The notes beneath the pieces were generated by a model. It made no database searches and was not told where the DNA came from. It worked only from the letters and a program-made list of their open reading frames with translations. A DNA stretch of 64,000 nt, from the NCBI GenBank assembly GCA_003993805.1, contig RSEF01000002.1, positions 158,933,787 to 158,997,786 on the forward strand, in the 5' to 3' direction. Position 1 is the first letter of the stretch. Each line of letters starts with the position of its first letter. This DNA comes from Himantopus leucocephalus (Eukaryota > Chordata > Aves > Charadriiformes > Recurvirostridae). The translations under genes and the position numbers were made by a program. Shown one piece after another: positions 26,401 through 37,374 of the stretch.

Positions 26401-28904
26401 ATTACCAAAACCTCTGGGTGGAAACAGCACCGATGGGGCCGCGCTCCACATTTGTATCCACTTCTCCCACGCACTGCACAGGGGGACAAACCCCCAGGGG
26501 CCAGTTCCAGCCACTGCAACTTCACTCCAGAAAGATCCCTTGTCAGAATTTAATGTTAAAATACACATCATTAAATGTATAAACGAGGGGGAACTGTTTT
26601 AAACTGAAAGAGGGGAGATTTAGATTAGATCTTAGGAAGAAATTCTCTCCTGTGCAGGTGGTGAGCTCCTGGGGCAGGTTGCCCCGAGAAGCTGTGGCTG
26701 CCCCATCCCTGGAGGTGTTCAAGGCCAGGTTGGACGGGGCTCTGAGCAACCTGGGCTGGGGGGAGGTGTCCCTGCCCAGGGCAGGGGGTGACTCGATGGC
26801 AGTTGAAGGTCCCTTCAACCCAAACTCTTCGGTGATTCTATGTCACCATTAGGTCAAAACAGATGGGGATTGTTCAAATGAGAAATGACCTCCAAGTCAT
26901 TTCTTTACCAAGGACAACCAGGCGTTTTGGGCTGTTTTGGTGGGTCACAGACTAACACACATCATGCAAGAACTGTGTGAGAAAACATAATGCAACTACA
27001 GGTCAGATGTGGTTAAATTATGGGGCCTTATCCAGTACTGACACCAAATGTTTCCACCCTGTTGCTTGCTTCCAACACACAGCGGAGGTCATTTTAAGTC
27101 TGTAGGTCTAACTACAAGAGCGTCAGGCTATTCTCAGCTAAGAACCCGTTTTCCACACAGCTTTCCTCACTTCTTCAGCTGCCCCACAAAGCCCCCCTGG
27201 CAGAGAGACCGTGGGAGAGGCAGGGTCTGCCCGTCAGCCGCACTGGTATCGTCACCCCACGCCTCACCTGCGGCACGGCGGGCACGCCACAACGCCTGCG
27301 CCAGCGGCTGACACTAGGTCAGATGCAGGGCACAGCGGACAGAGGGACAGCCCACGATGGCACCAGCAGAGCCCGTCCCAAAAAAGGTAAACGAAACAAC
27401 ACAAGACAAAGATACAGCCGTCTCTGACACCTCAGATGTGCCACAGGGGTGGGATCTGATACACCGGGAGCACCAAGGACAAGCAGGGGAAGGAGCCACG
27501 GGATTTTGAATGTAGTGCCAGGTCCCAGCACTCACCCCCTGGCATGCACACCGTGGGACGAGGCTCAGGCACCAGCCACGTGGCACGAACCCCCACCCCC
27601 CTACCCCCCCCACCCCCGATGCAAGGCCCTCACATAGGGAAGACGTAGGGAAGATGTGGGGCAGAGGGGGTGAGGTAGTAGGAGCGGAGATGGATGGGAG
27701 ATCAAAGGGTGACGTGCGGGTGTGGAAGCACCAGAAAGCACAGAGGGACACAAGAAGAGCGGGTGCCGATGGCACCGACATTAGCAGGTCGTCAGGATCC
27801 TGGCAAAGCTCAGACTGGGAAAACAAGGGACAGCCGAGAACGGGCACAGCCCGCAGCCAGACTACAGCAGGATGGACTATGGACAGGTCGTTCCCAGGGG
27901 ATGGCGGGAAGATAGAGAACAGGATTGGCCTTAGATGGGCCCTTTTACCCTTCAGAAGCTGACAGTGCCCGTGATCATCTCTCAGTGCTGTCCCACCCCT
28001 GCCTGGGGTCAGGATTCACCCACCGAGGTTGGTCCCTGTTCCTGGGCAGCCTGGCAGGGGCAGGGAGGCTCAGGCTGCACTGTCGGGGGAGACGGACATT
28101 GCGCTGACATGGGGGACACGTCTGGGAGAGGGAGGGCAGGGAGTGACGACGGCACCTGTGCAGAAGCCCGGTGGACAGGGTGCGGGAGGGCTGTGCTGAG
28201 CCCCCGGGCTGGGAAGATAAGCTGAAATGGCCCAAACCCCTTCCCTGGAGAGGAGGAACCGGGTTCTCCGGCCCTGGGGGGCAGCGGTGCAGGGGTCAGC
28301 CCCGCCATTTACCGGCCAGTTCTCATTCCCGCAGGGGCTGCCGGCCAGCGGCCCGCGGTGACCGACCTGCCCCCCGCACCGTGCCACCGGGCACGGCCCA
28401 AAGACCGAGCCCAGCAAAGGCCTCCAGGACCGGCATCGGTGCCCTCCGCCGCGGGCTGCGCGCCCGGGGCTGCCCCGCTCCCTCGGGGCACAGCATGGCA
28501 CCCCGCACCGGGGCACCCCGCACCGGGGCACGGTGGGCATGGCTCCCCGCACCGGGGCAACCCGCACCGCGGCAACCCGCACCGGGGCACGGTGGGCATG
28601 GCTCCCCGCACCGGGACACCCCGCACCGGGGCACCTCACCGCATCGGCCCCCCGCCGCCGCCACGGCCCCCGCCCCGGGCTCCCGCGGGGCGGCGGTGGG
28701 CTGTGGGCAGCGCCCGCAGATCCGCACACGCCGGTGCCCCGCAGGGCCCGACCGCCGCCGCCGCCGCCGCCGCCCCGCAGCGCCCACCTGCTCGCGGCGC
28801 TTCTGCCAGCGCCCGCAGGGGCTCTCCTCCAGGATCTCGCTCTCCTCCTCGCTCTCCTCCTCCTTCTCCTGCGCCAGACGCGCGTCCGGCTCCGGCACCG
28901 CCAT
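2446..28904 (-). CDS. NRBP2: Nuclear receptor-binding protein 2, a pseudokinase (complete, 18 coding exons)
   Basis: The spliced product is 497 residues, close to human NRBP2 (about 501). Coding exons from the start codon: 28788-28904, 16070-16192, 15656-15757, 15310-15399, 14351-14391, 14164-14258, 13885-13908 (24 bp), 13454-13537, 12735-12790, 11952-12047, 10087-10219, 9804-9906, 9607-9657, 9102-9237, 5899-5952, 5378-5441, 4400-4455, 2446-2514. All junctions are GT-AG and all phases agree. The N terminus is acidic (EEESEEESEILEESPCGRW); a kinase-like fold follows, about residues 50-300. It is degenerate: the ATP-binding lysine position reads VVWNEL (N66), HRD is HGN (169-171), and DFG is replaced around IGS (187-189). 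The C-terminal part carries KAKTPTPEPFD and the conserved ending FLENAFHKYR. The NRBP family acts as scaffold or adaptor rather than active kinase. Very secure call. Confidence 0.97.
3225..3540. repeat. Possible ancient interspersed repeat in NRBP2 intron 17
   Basis: The stretch begins GGTGGTATCTTTTGTTAGGC and continues through GTCCTTCAGATCAGACACAA. This phrasing is familiar from old amniote interspersed repeats, but I cannot assign a family. The rest of the intron (2515-4399) is AT-rich and shows nothing else. Confidence 0.3.
7048..7245 (-). mobile_element. Old CR1 3' end in NRBP2 intron 14
   Basis: Reverse-complement CR1 tail sequence, starting near AAAGAATCATTTAAGTGGGA and continuing through the segment complementary to the usual CAACTGGGTTTTGAAAACCT stretch. 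Highly diverged. The surrounding intron (5953-9101) is otherwise unremarkable apart from the next CR1 copy. Confidence 0.75.
8130..8510 (+). mobile_element. CR1 fragment, plus orientation, in NRBP2 intron 14
   Basis: Contains degenerate CR1 phrases including TGCAACGTGCCCTGGCAGCA and GTTCAGCCTGGAGAAGGGAA. It stops short of the usual 3' tail, so it is truncated at its 3' side. A 150-residue open frame across it is the decayed element, not a host gene. Confidence 0.8.
24428..24491. repeat. TATTATCTAC-type AT microsatellite
   Basis: Imperfect repeats of ATTATCTATTA and ACTATTATCT, about 64 bp in NRBP2 intron 1. Confidence 0.85.
25205..25258. repeat. 25-bp tandem duplication
   Basis: Two near-identical copies of a 25-bp unit that starts TGTGTAAAACCA and ends AGTCCT, differing at two positions, in NRBP2 intron 1. 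Confidence 0.8.
25552..25775 (-). mobile_element. CR1 3' end in NRBP2 intron 1
   Basis: Reverse-complement CR1 tail starting at AATCACAGAATCACCAAATG and running through the CACAGCTTCTCGGGGCAACC segment. Much less diverged than the CR1 at 7 kb. It belongs to the same sub-type as the copies at 26.6, 37.9, 38.3 and 45.6 kb. Confidence 0.92.
26590..26850 (+). mobile_element. CR1 3' end in NRBP2 intron 1
   Basis: Plus-orientation CR1 tail from AGAGGGGAGATTTAGATTAG to the terminal GGTGATTCTATG, including GGTTGCCCCGAGAAGCTGTG and GGTCCCTTCAACCC. Confidence 0.92.
28494..28640. repeat. GC-rich minisatellite in NRBP2 intron 1
   Basis: A unit of about 14-15 bp built on CCCCGCACCGGGGCA is repeated about eight times. 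A higher-order block that also contains CACGGTGGGCATGGCT appears twice, offset by about 55 bp. It sits about 150 bp inside intron 1. Each unit contains the self-complementary pair CCCC/GGGG, so hairpin formation is plausible. Confidence 0.85.
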
Positions 28905-28911
28905 CCCCGCT

Positions 28912-28934
28912 CCGACCGACCGACCGACCGACCG
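28912..28934. repeat. CCGA tetranucleotide microsatellite in the NRBP2 5' UTR
   Basis: About five tandem copies of CCGA lie immediately upstream of the NRBP2 start codon, within the probable 5' UTR. Confidence 0.85.
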
Positions 28935-29028
28935 CCGCTCCGCTCCGCTCCGCTCCGCGCGCTGTCAGCGCTGCGCGGGGCCGCCCCGGGCTCAGCCCGC
29001 CCCGCTCCGGACGTGCGGCCGCGCACGG

Positions 29029-29061
29029 CCCCGCCCCGCCCCGCCCCGCCCCGCCCCGCCC
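29029..29061 (-). promoter_or_regulatory. GC-box array in the NRBP2 promoter
   Basis: Tandem CCCCG units on the plus strand read as repeated GGGGCGGGG on the minus strand, the classic Sp1/KLF box, about 125-155 bp upstream of the NRBP2 start codon at 28904. No TATA box is evident, as expected for a CpG-island promoter. Its role as the core promoter is inferred from position and sequence. Confidence 0.6.
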
Positions 29062-29391
29062 ACCGGGAGGCGCCCCGCCCACCCCCCGGGGCTCGCCCCC
29101 CCCTTCCCGCCCGACCCCCGGGCCCGGCCCGGCCCCCCCCGCCGGGGGCACTGTCCCGGCCCGACCCCCGCCGGGGCTGCAGCCCGGGGCCACCGAGCCC
29201 TTCCCGGCACCGCGGCGCCAGCCCCGCGCGGGGGCTCGTACCGATGGTTCCGCTCCTCGGGAAAGTTCCGGGCGCGTTCGGTGTTTTTCCTCTCTTTCTG
29301 GCCCTCTCCGGTCTCTTTCCGCACGTCCATTATTTGTTCCACCCCGCTGCCGTACGAGCACCGGGGCCTCCCTGCTGCGCTGGGGGACGTC

Positions 29392-29438
29392 GGAATCATG
29401 GAATCGCCCAACGGTTTGGGCTGAAGGGACCTTAAAGG
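29392..29438 (-). mobile_element. CR1 3' end cut by the assembly gap
   Basis: The last 47 bases before the N run read as a reverse-complement CR1 tail (ATCATGGAATCGCCCAACGG, then GAAGGGACCTTAAAGG). The element continues into the gap, so the left edge of the gap is repeat, not epiplakin. Confidence 0.85.
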
Positions 29439-29538
29439 NNNNNNNNNNNNNNNNNNNNNNNNNNNNNNNNNNNNNNNNNNNNNNNNNNNNNNNNNNNNNN
29501 NNNNNNNNNNNNNNNNNNNNNNNNNNNNNNNNNNNNNN
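29439..29538. other. Assembly gap (100 Ns)
   Basis: Exactly 100 Ns, which usually marks a gap of unknown size. It separates the NRBP2 promoter side from epiplakin coding sequence, so the EPPK1 3' coding part, stop codon, 3' UTR and intergenic DNA are missing. The real length is probably several kb. Confidence 0.95.
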
Positions 29539-32500
29539 GCTCCTTGACGATGAGCTCCTTCTTCATGGCCTGGAAGAGGGACATCTTTTGTCCTGTGCAG
29601 GGGTGGGTGTAGCCTGTCACAGATCTCTCGGCACAAAGAAGTTTTTTTTGCAGCTCGCTGCCCACCAGCCCGGAGGAGACGGCCTCGTCCACGGAGAGCT
29701 TTTTGTTGGAGAGTGGGTCAATGATGAAGCCGGTGGCAGCCTGCGCCTCCAGCAGCACCAGTGCTGTCCCTGGTCTGAGGATGCCCTTCCACATGGCCTG
29801 GTAGATGCTCATCTTCTCCATCTTGGTGGGGTCGGCCTTGGAGGGCACCAGCACGCCGGCGATGCTTCCTGTTCCCTCAAGGTATCTTCTCACACTTTCC
29901 ATTTGTGCTATTTTTTGGGCCGTCTCTTTTCCTTCGTGGAGTTTTTCCATTGTTTCTTCTGTAATTATCTGTGCACTGAGGAGTTCTGATGCTGTTATTT
30001 GTTGTCTGAGTCCTTGGAACCAGACATCACTTCTGTCCTCTTCTTTTTCTTTAATGATATTTAATATTGTATCAATGATTCCTTGTAGAATGCGGTGGGA
30101 TTCCTCTTTATATTTTTTCACCAGTTCTTTTCTTTTCTCTTCTGTGATGTACTCAGAACATAGAAGTTCCCACAGTGATAGCACATGTCCTTTGTATTTT
30201 CCAACAGTCACTTGTACCTTTGTAGATAATAGGGCATTTTTTGTTTGCTCATCAATGTAGAAATAATCATCTTTTTCCATGACCTGCAGCAGGTACAATC
30301 CAGTATCTCTGTCTTTGGAACATCTCTGTAGGAGCTGACTGTAACTGATTTTCTCATGAGTGTTTGGATCTATAAAACCTTTGCTACCATGATCTGGATC
30401 AGAAAGTAGGAGAAACATGTCATCATCCAAATAGCCACGCCGGTAGGCCACCTCCACGGGGAGGCGGTGGTTGTGCACGGGGTCGATGATGCCACCAGTG
30501 GCGATCTGGGCCTCAAGGAGGCGGATGCCGTGTTCCTTGACTGTTATCTTTTGCCTCATGGCCTGGAAGAGGCATATTTTACTTCCTGCATGAGGATCTG
30601 TGTATCCTGTCACAGCTTTCTCTGCTGACAGCAGCTTCTCATGCAGCTCGCTGCCCACCAGCCCGGAGGAGACGGCCTCATCCACGGAGAGCTTCTTATT
30701 TTTCAGTGGGTCAATGAGAAAACCAGTGGCAGCCTGTGCCTCCAGCAGGCCCAGTGCACATGGCTCTGTGAGGAGGCCCTTCTTCAGGGCCTGGTAGATG
30801 CTCATCTTCTCTTTCCTTGATGGGAGTAGAACTCCGGCAATGCATCCAGTGCCATCCAAGTACCTTCTGATGGTGTCCCTCTTTGTGAGGCTGGCAAGCG
30901 TGAGAATCCCATCCTGCAGCTGATCTAGCGTTTTCTTGTCAATTATCTCAGAGTTAAATAATTCTGATATTGACACATCCCCCCGGAGTCCTTTAACCTT
31001 GAGGGCTTCTGCTCTTCGTTCTGTATCCTCAATTATTTTGAGGATAAGGGCTATAAGATCTTCCAGTGTGAGGGTTTTGCATTTGTACTGCATCACTAGG
31101 TCTTTCCTTTTCTGCTCAGAGATGTAATGAGAGCAGAGAATTTCCCAGATGGAAACTCTTTGGTCCTTAAACTTTCCAACTTTCACTTCAAGGGGCTTTG
31201 AGCACAAAACCTGTTTTGTAGATTCATCAATGTAGAAGTACTTTCCTCCTTCCTTTACAACTTGTAGCATGTACAACCCAGTCTCTGAATCTTGGACACA
31301 TCTCTCCAGGAGCTGCATGTAGGTGAGGTTCTCATGGGTGTTGGGGTCAAAGAAGCCCTTGGTGTCGTCGGTGGGGTCGGAGAGGATCTGGTTCATCTCC
31401 TGGTTGAAGTAGCCGCGCCGGTAGGCCACCTCCACGGGAATGCGGTGACTGTGCACGGGGTCGATGATGCCGCCGGTGGCGATCTGGGCCTCGAGCAGGC
31501 GGATGCCGTGGCTCTTCACAATCAGTCCTTGGTTCATGGCTTCAAACAGGGACATTGGGGCTTTTGTGTAGGGGTCGGTGTAGCCTGTCACAGCTCTTTC
31601 TGCACACAGTAACTTTTCAAAAATCTCCCCTCCAATTAGACCTGCAGTTAGTGCTTCCTCCACTGAAAACTTCTTGTTTTTCTCTGGGTCGATGATGTAA
31701 CCAGTGGCAGCTTGTGCCTCCAGCAGCACCAGTGCTGTCCCTGGTCTGAGGATGCCCTTCCTCATGGCCTGGTAGATGCTCATCTTCTCATTGCTTGGCT
31801 GTATAAGGACCCCTGCTATGAAATTGCTGCCCTCCAGGTACCTGCGGACAGAGTCCATTTCAGTGACTTCTTTGACTGTTTTCTTCCCCTGGTTGAGCTC
31901 ATCGAGGGTTTTTTTGTCTATCAGTTGAGACTGGAAGAGGTCACTGGCAGATACTCTTTTCCGCAGGCCCTTGAATGCAAACTTCTTGCCTTGTGTCTCA
32001 GTCTCTTTGATGATTGTGGTGACAATTGTTATGATTTCATGTAGCACTTCAGTATTCTCATCTTTGTACTTTTGCACTAGCTCTCTTCTCTTGCTATCTG
32101 AGAGGTATTCAGAGTTGAGGAGGTCCCAGACTGACACTGTCTGTCCTTTGAACCGCCCTATGTTGACACAAACTGTCACAGATTTCAGCATCTCCATGGT
32201 TCGTTCGTCCACACAGAACATGGCGTCTTCTGACAGAGGAAGGAGCCAGAGACCTGACTCAGCATCCTGAATGCACCTGTCCTTCAGCTGCTGGTAGGTC
32301 ACGTTCTCCTTTGTGTTTGGATCAAAGAAGATTTTTGTGCTGTCATTCAGCTGAGAGAGGGTTTGGTTCAGATCCTCATCACAGAAGCCATACCTGCATG
32401 CAGCCTGGAGTGGAAGGTGATGGTGGTGAATGGGATCAATGATGCCTCCTGTGGCCAGCTGGGCCTCTAGCAAGGGAACAGCATCTCCCAGGGGAATCAA

Positions 32501-35500
32501 CTCTTTCCTGAGCGCTTGGCATAGTGAGATGGAGCTCCCCGTGTAGGGGTCTGTGTAGCCAGTCACGGCCCTCTCAGCGAGAAGGAGTTTCTCAGTGAGC
32601 TCTTCGCCAACAACAGCTGCTTTCACAGCATCCCTCACGCTGAGTCTCTGGTTTGTTGCCGGGTCAGTTAGGTCTCCTGCGGCTGCCTGAGCTTCTAGCA
32701 GCCTCAGAGCAGCCCCAGGGAGGAGGATATTGTTTTTCATGGCATCGTAAAAGCTCATCTTCTTTTTGGATGCCTCTATGAACACTCCGGCAATGCTGCC
32801 TGTGCCCTGCAAGTACCTCTTCACACTGTCCATCGCAGCCACTTCCTCAGGAGTTTTTATGCCCTGAGCCAGTTCTTCAAATGTCTTCTCAGTAATGATG
32901 CCAGTGTCCAGCAGCCAGACTGCTGGGACGCTGCCCCGCAAGCCTTCCAAGGTGATCTGGGTGCGGGCTTTCATCTCCATCTCCCCAACCAGTCTGAGCA
33001 CAAGAGCAACCAGCTGCTGCAACGACATTTCCTCAGACTGGAACCTCTCCATGAAGTCATTCCTCTGCTCCTTGGTGAAATACCCAGAGTGGACTAGCTC
33101 CCAGAGGGAGACCCCTTTTTCCTTCACCACAGTTTCCTTAAAAATCCGTTGGATTTGTTCGTCAGTGTATGCAGGAGCAGCTGTCTGTGGCAGGGGCAAC
33201 AAGTGGAAGCCGGAGATCTCATCCTTCTGGCAGCGCTTGATTAGCTCCGCATAGGTGACAGTCTCTTTGCTGTCTGGGACACAGAAGGCTCTGTTGTTGT
33301 CACTGGGCTTAGAAAGGGCCTTGCTTGTGTCCTCATCCAGGCACCCTCGCTTCTGGGCAGATTCTATGGGGATATAGTGGCCACATGTTGGGTCAATGAT
33401 GCCTCCTGTAGCCATCTGCACCTCCATCAACTGCATGGCCTGTTTGTCAGCAATCAGGCCCTTCTTCATCGCCTGGAAGAGGGGTATCTTCTTGCCTGTG
33501 AAAGGATCTTTATAGCCTGTTACAGCCCCTTCTGCGTGCTGCAGCTTCTCATGGACTTCTGGCCCAATGACTCCTTCCTTGATGGCATCATCCACACAGA
33601 GTTTCTGGTTGTTCACTGGGTCAATGATGAAGCCTGTGGCAGCCTGGGCCTCTAGCAGTGGGAGGGCTACTCCTGGTACCATGATGTTTTTCTTCATGGC
33701 CTCGTAAATGCTTATCCTCTGGTTTGATGGCTGGAGTACAATCCCCCCGATGCTGCCAGAGCCAAAGAGGTACTTTCTGACAGAGTCCATGTGCAGGACT
33801 TGCTCTGGTGTGACGGATCCCTCCAACACCTTCTCAAACAGGGCCTTGTCAATGACACCTGTTTCCACCAGGTGGTAAGCGCTGACGCTGCCTCTCATGG
33901 CTGGGAACTTGATGGGGGCCCATTTTTTCATTTCCTCCTCTAACATGATGCGAATTTCTTCCAGAGTGAGCTTCCTCAGCTGGTAGTGGTTGAATATCTC
34001 TCGGCGCCTCCCCTCGCTGAAGTACTCGGAGTTCAGCAGGTCCCACACAGAGACCTTCTCCCCCCGTAACCGCCCAAACCTGACCGGCAGCCAGGAGCTC
34101 CTGAACACCCGTCTGGTGGTGTCATCGATGAACTGGCGCTTCCTGCTGTTCAGAGGAAGGAGGCAGAGCCCGGTGGACGGCTCTGTGATGCACTTCTCCT
34201 TCAGCTGCAGGTAGGTGAGGTTCTCGTGGGTGTTGGGGTCGAAGAAGCCCTTGGTGTCGTCACTGGGATCAGAAAGGATTAAGTTCATCTTCTTGTCAAA
34301 GTAGCCACGCCGGTAGGCCACCTCCACAGGGATGCGGTGGCTGTTGACGGGGTCAATGATGCCACCGGTGGCGATCTGGGCCTCAAGCAGGCGGATAGCG
34401 TGCTCCTTGACGATGAGCTCCTTCTTCATGGCCTGGAAGAGGGAGATCTTGTTCCCTGAGTAGGGATCTCTGTAGCCAGTGACTGATTTCTCTGCAGTCA
34501 ATAGCTTGTCATAAACATCTGGGCCAATGACATTTGCTCTTAATGCCTCATCCACAGAATACCTTTTGTTGGCAGCTGGGTCAATGATAAATCCAGTAGC
34601 AGCCTGTGCCTCCAGGAGGATCAATGACGTTCCTGGCCTTAAAAGTCCTTTCCGCTTTCCCTGGTAGATGCTGATCTTCTCCTGGGAGTCAGGAAGCAGG
34701 AGCCCACCAATGCTACCTGTCCCTTGCAGGTACTTCTTGACAGTGTCCATGCTGACGACTTCTTTGGCTGATGTTTCTCCCTCCTTCAGTTTCTTAAACA
34801 AATCTTTGTTGATGATTTCAGAGCTCAGGAGCTGGTCTGCTGTCACCCGGTCCCTCAGTCCTTCAAAGGTGACATTAGCAGTGGAAGCCATTTCCTCAAT
34901 GATGGCACTGACTGCCTTACCCAATTCTTGCGTAGACAGTGTTCCTGTGAGGTACTGCTGGGTGAGAGCAGCTCTTTGCTCACTCTGGATGTAGTCTGAG
35001 AAGAGGAGTTTCCAGAGAGACATGGACTTCCCCTTGAATTTGCCTAAAGCAATGGGTACCTGTGTGTTTTCCAGAGCTGATTGGGTCCTATGGTCAAAGA
35101 AGAGGTGGGTTCCCTCAGCTCCTTCTCTGCCTTCTCCACCAAGTGGCAGCAGAAGGAGCCCCGTGTTGGGATCAGTGACGCAGCGCTTGAGCAGGTCTGC
35201 GTAGGTCAGCTTCTCCTTGGAGCTGGGGTCGAAGAACCCTTTCATGTCATCAGTAGGACTGGAGAGGAGCTGTCTTGTGGCCTCATCCAGGTACCCCGAC
35301 TTGCAAGCTGTCTCTGTGGGGACACGGAGGTGCCTGCCTGGAGCAATTAGACCCCCTGTGGCCAGCTGAGCCTCCAGAAGGGAAATGCCGTGATCCTTGG
35401 GGATAAAGCCCTTCCTGATGGCTTGGAACAAAGAGAGCATTTCTCCAGTGTAGGGATCCTTGTATCCAGTGATGGTCTTCTCAGCTGAAGACAGTTTCTC

Positions 35501-36601
35501 ATGAAGCTCTGGGCCAATGAGACCGACCCTGACAGCCTCATCAACTGAATAGCTTTTGTTCTTTATGGGGTCTGTCAGGGTGCCGGTGGAGGCCTGGACT
35601 TGCAGGAGCATCAGAGCAGCACCAGGCACGAGGAGATGCTCTCTCAGTGCCTGGTAAAGGCTTTTCCGCTCGCTGGAAGGCAGGACAACACCGGCCACAC
35701 TCCTTGTCCCATGCAGGAACTGCTGAATAGAGTCGTTCTCTGCCACCTCCTGGGCAGAAATTCTTCCCTCCTCAAGACCTCTGAACGTATCAGGGCTGAT
35801 GATGCCGGAGTCCAGCAGATCTCTGCTGCTCACCCTCCCTGCCAGCCCTGGGAACGTGATTTGCAGGGGCAAGAGGAGGAAGCCTGAGGCTGGATCAACA
35901 ACACACCTCTTCATGAGCTCCATGTAAGTGACCGTCTCCATAGTACTGGGGTTGAGGAACCCTTTGCTGTCCTCATTGCTGGGGTCAGAGAGGAGCTGGG
36001 TCATCTCTTCATCCAAATATCCACTCTCACAGGCAACATCTGCTGGGAGCCGGCAGCCAGTGGCTGGGTCAATGATGCCCCCAGTTGCAATCTGGGCCTC
36101 GAGCAGCCGAGTCCCTTGCTCCCGCCCGATCAGGTCCTTCTGGATCGCCTGGTACAGGGAGATTTTCTCTTCTGTGTAGGGGTCCACAAAGCCAGTAGCA
36201 GCTTTCTCTGCAGAGAGCAACCTCTCCTTCAGCTCCAGCCCCACCAGCCCCATCTGCAGGGCTTCTGCTACGGAGACGTGCCTGTTCTTCACCAGGTCAG
36301 CAATGAAGCCCGTGGCTGCCTGGGCCTCAAGAAGACAGAGTGCTGAATCCAAACTCAGAAGATGCTCTCTGGTGGCATCATAAAAGCTCATTATCTTCTT
36401 CGAAGCCTCTACATACACTCCAGCAATGCTGCCAGCTGCGTCTGAGGGCTTACGAGAAGCATCCATCACTGTCACATCCCCATCAACTGCTTTTTTCTGC
36501 TTGCAAGGCAACATGTCCTGGCACAAGTGGTTTGCTCCTGGCGTGTCTTCCTGGTGAGGGAGGGGGGCAGCATGGCCATTCACTGCTGGCTTGCTCTCCA
36601 T
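29539..36601 (-). CDS. EPPK1: Epiplakin, N-terminal 2,354 codons (3' end lost in gap)
   Basis: A single uninterrupted reading frame of about 7.06 kb made of plakin-repeat modules: LLEAQAATGFIIDP, then AVTGYTDPYTG, LLEAQIATGGIIDP, VAYRRGYF and GFFDPNTHENLTY, joined by linkers with VSVWDLLNSEYF. Modules start near residues 58, 300, 629, 947, 1267, 1592, 1919 and 2247, so eight are visible, the last cut by the gap. The first spacer is shorter (about 242 residues) than the rest (318-329). No actin-binding, plakin or coiled-coil domain precedes them, which distinguishes epiplakin from plectin. Human EPPK1 is about 5,090 residues. Epiplakin is a cytolinker that binds keratin and vimentin networks in epithelia. 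The start (ATG at 36601, context GGAGGATGG) lies 37 bp after a splice acceptor. Confidence 0.95.
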
Positions 36602-36638
36602 CCTCCCGCTGGAGTCCTTTCACAGCTGACAAGACTCT
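36602..36638 (-). other. EPPK1: 5' UTR part of the EPPK1 coding exon, with splice acceptor
   Basis: On the minus strand a pyrimidine tract ending CTCTCCCCAG at 36639 precedes the start codon by 37 bases, with no in-frame alternative start between. Epiplakin genes carry one large coding exon behind a separate non-coding first exon, so this is the likely acceptor. I could not place the upstream exon in the GC-rich 37-46 kb stretch. Confidence 0.65.
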
Positions 36639-36692
36639 CTGGGGAGAGGGCAGAGAATGGGAAAGCTCAGTGAGAAATCAACTTTTCCATGG

Positions 36693-37238
36693 TGTCCTGG
36701 TTTGGGTGACACAGGACTAATTTATCTTTCAGTAATTTCACTTTTCAGTAAGGTCACTTCTAATGCCTGGGAAAACTGCACTTTTAGAAGACTCTAGTGT
36801 GTGAACTGGTGAAAATATTCACTTTACAGCCAGCTATGGTGTGCAGGTTTCAAGGTCTCGGTGGTTTTGAGTTCTCCAGGTGCAGGGATGAGGACGAGCA
36901 AGACCCGGGCACCTGACCCGAGCTGGCCACCAGGGTTAATTCATGCCAGGAATGGCACATTCAGTATAGATTAGAAAGTTTGCAGTGAAGTTCTTTTTCT
37001 TCTGTGATAGCTGCGATCCTGAGAATTCCTTGTCGCGGTGCCAGAGCCCTGAGCCCTTCCCTTCCTCCTGAAGCCACAGCTCTCGCAGTGTCCCACGTTT
37101 GCTGTCACTGCTGGGAGTGCACAGCTTCTATGGATAGAATGGGCTGAGGATAATCCTTGTGTATTTTATATTGGTATTGGGATCAATACTGCTTCTTTAG
37201 TGTTATTAATGTTAATTATCTAGTCTTGTTCTGTTAAA
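36693..37238 (+). repeat. LTR-like repeat, copy 1
   Basis: Starts with TGTCCTGGTTTGGGTGACAC, the terminus typical of common avian endogenous-retrovirus LTRs, and ends near a TTCTGTTAAA polyadenylation-like motif. It is collinear and highly similar to the copy at 41267-41783 over about 480 bp, including TGGGAAAACTGCACTTTTAG and TCTCGCAGTGTCCCACGTTT. No retroviral coding sequence is adjacent, so a solo LTR is the simplest reading. Family assignment is tentative. Confidence 0.65.
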
Positions 37239-37374
37239 GCTGTTTATGTTTTGGCCCTTGGGTTTCTTTGTTTTTTCCTGATTCCCCTTCCCAGGTGGAG
37301 ATGGGTTGTCAGGAGATAGAATAATTGTCTAAAAAAGAACAAATTGTTGTGGGTTCCTCCCTTTGCCAGGGCAA

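Larger units (their letters stand above)
16193..28787. other. NRBP2 intron 1 (12.6 kb): contents
   Basis: Apart from two CR1 tails (25552-25775, 26590-26850), an AT microsatellite (24428-24491), a 25-bp tandem duplication (25205-25258) and the minisatellite near exon 1, I see no gene. Several long open frames at 16.8-22.3 kb are compatible with chance in GC-rich DNA: they overlap on both strands, are rich in Pro, Gly, Arg and Ala, and have no domain-like pattern. This intron is far longer than the other NRBP2 introns. Confidence 0.6.
28330..29270. promoter_or_regulatory. CpG island over NRBP2 exon 1
   Basis: CpG dinucleotides are dense and composition is extremely GC-rich across this stretch, which contains the first coding exon, the probable 5' UTR and the start of intron 1. 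Boundaries are by eye. Inside are a CCG trinucleotide run just 3' of exon 1 (about 28752-28775) and a CCGA tetranucleotide run in the probable 5' UTR (28912-28934). Confidence 0.7.

Noticed and set aside
29539..36601. The plakin-repeat gene being plectin
   Set aside because: The frame starts a few dozen residues before the first plakin repeat, with no plakin domain or coiled-coil rod, and the modules carry epiplakin-type linkers.
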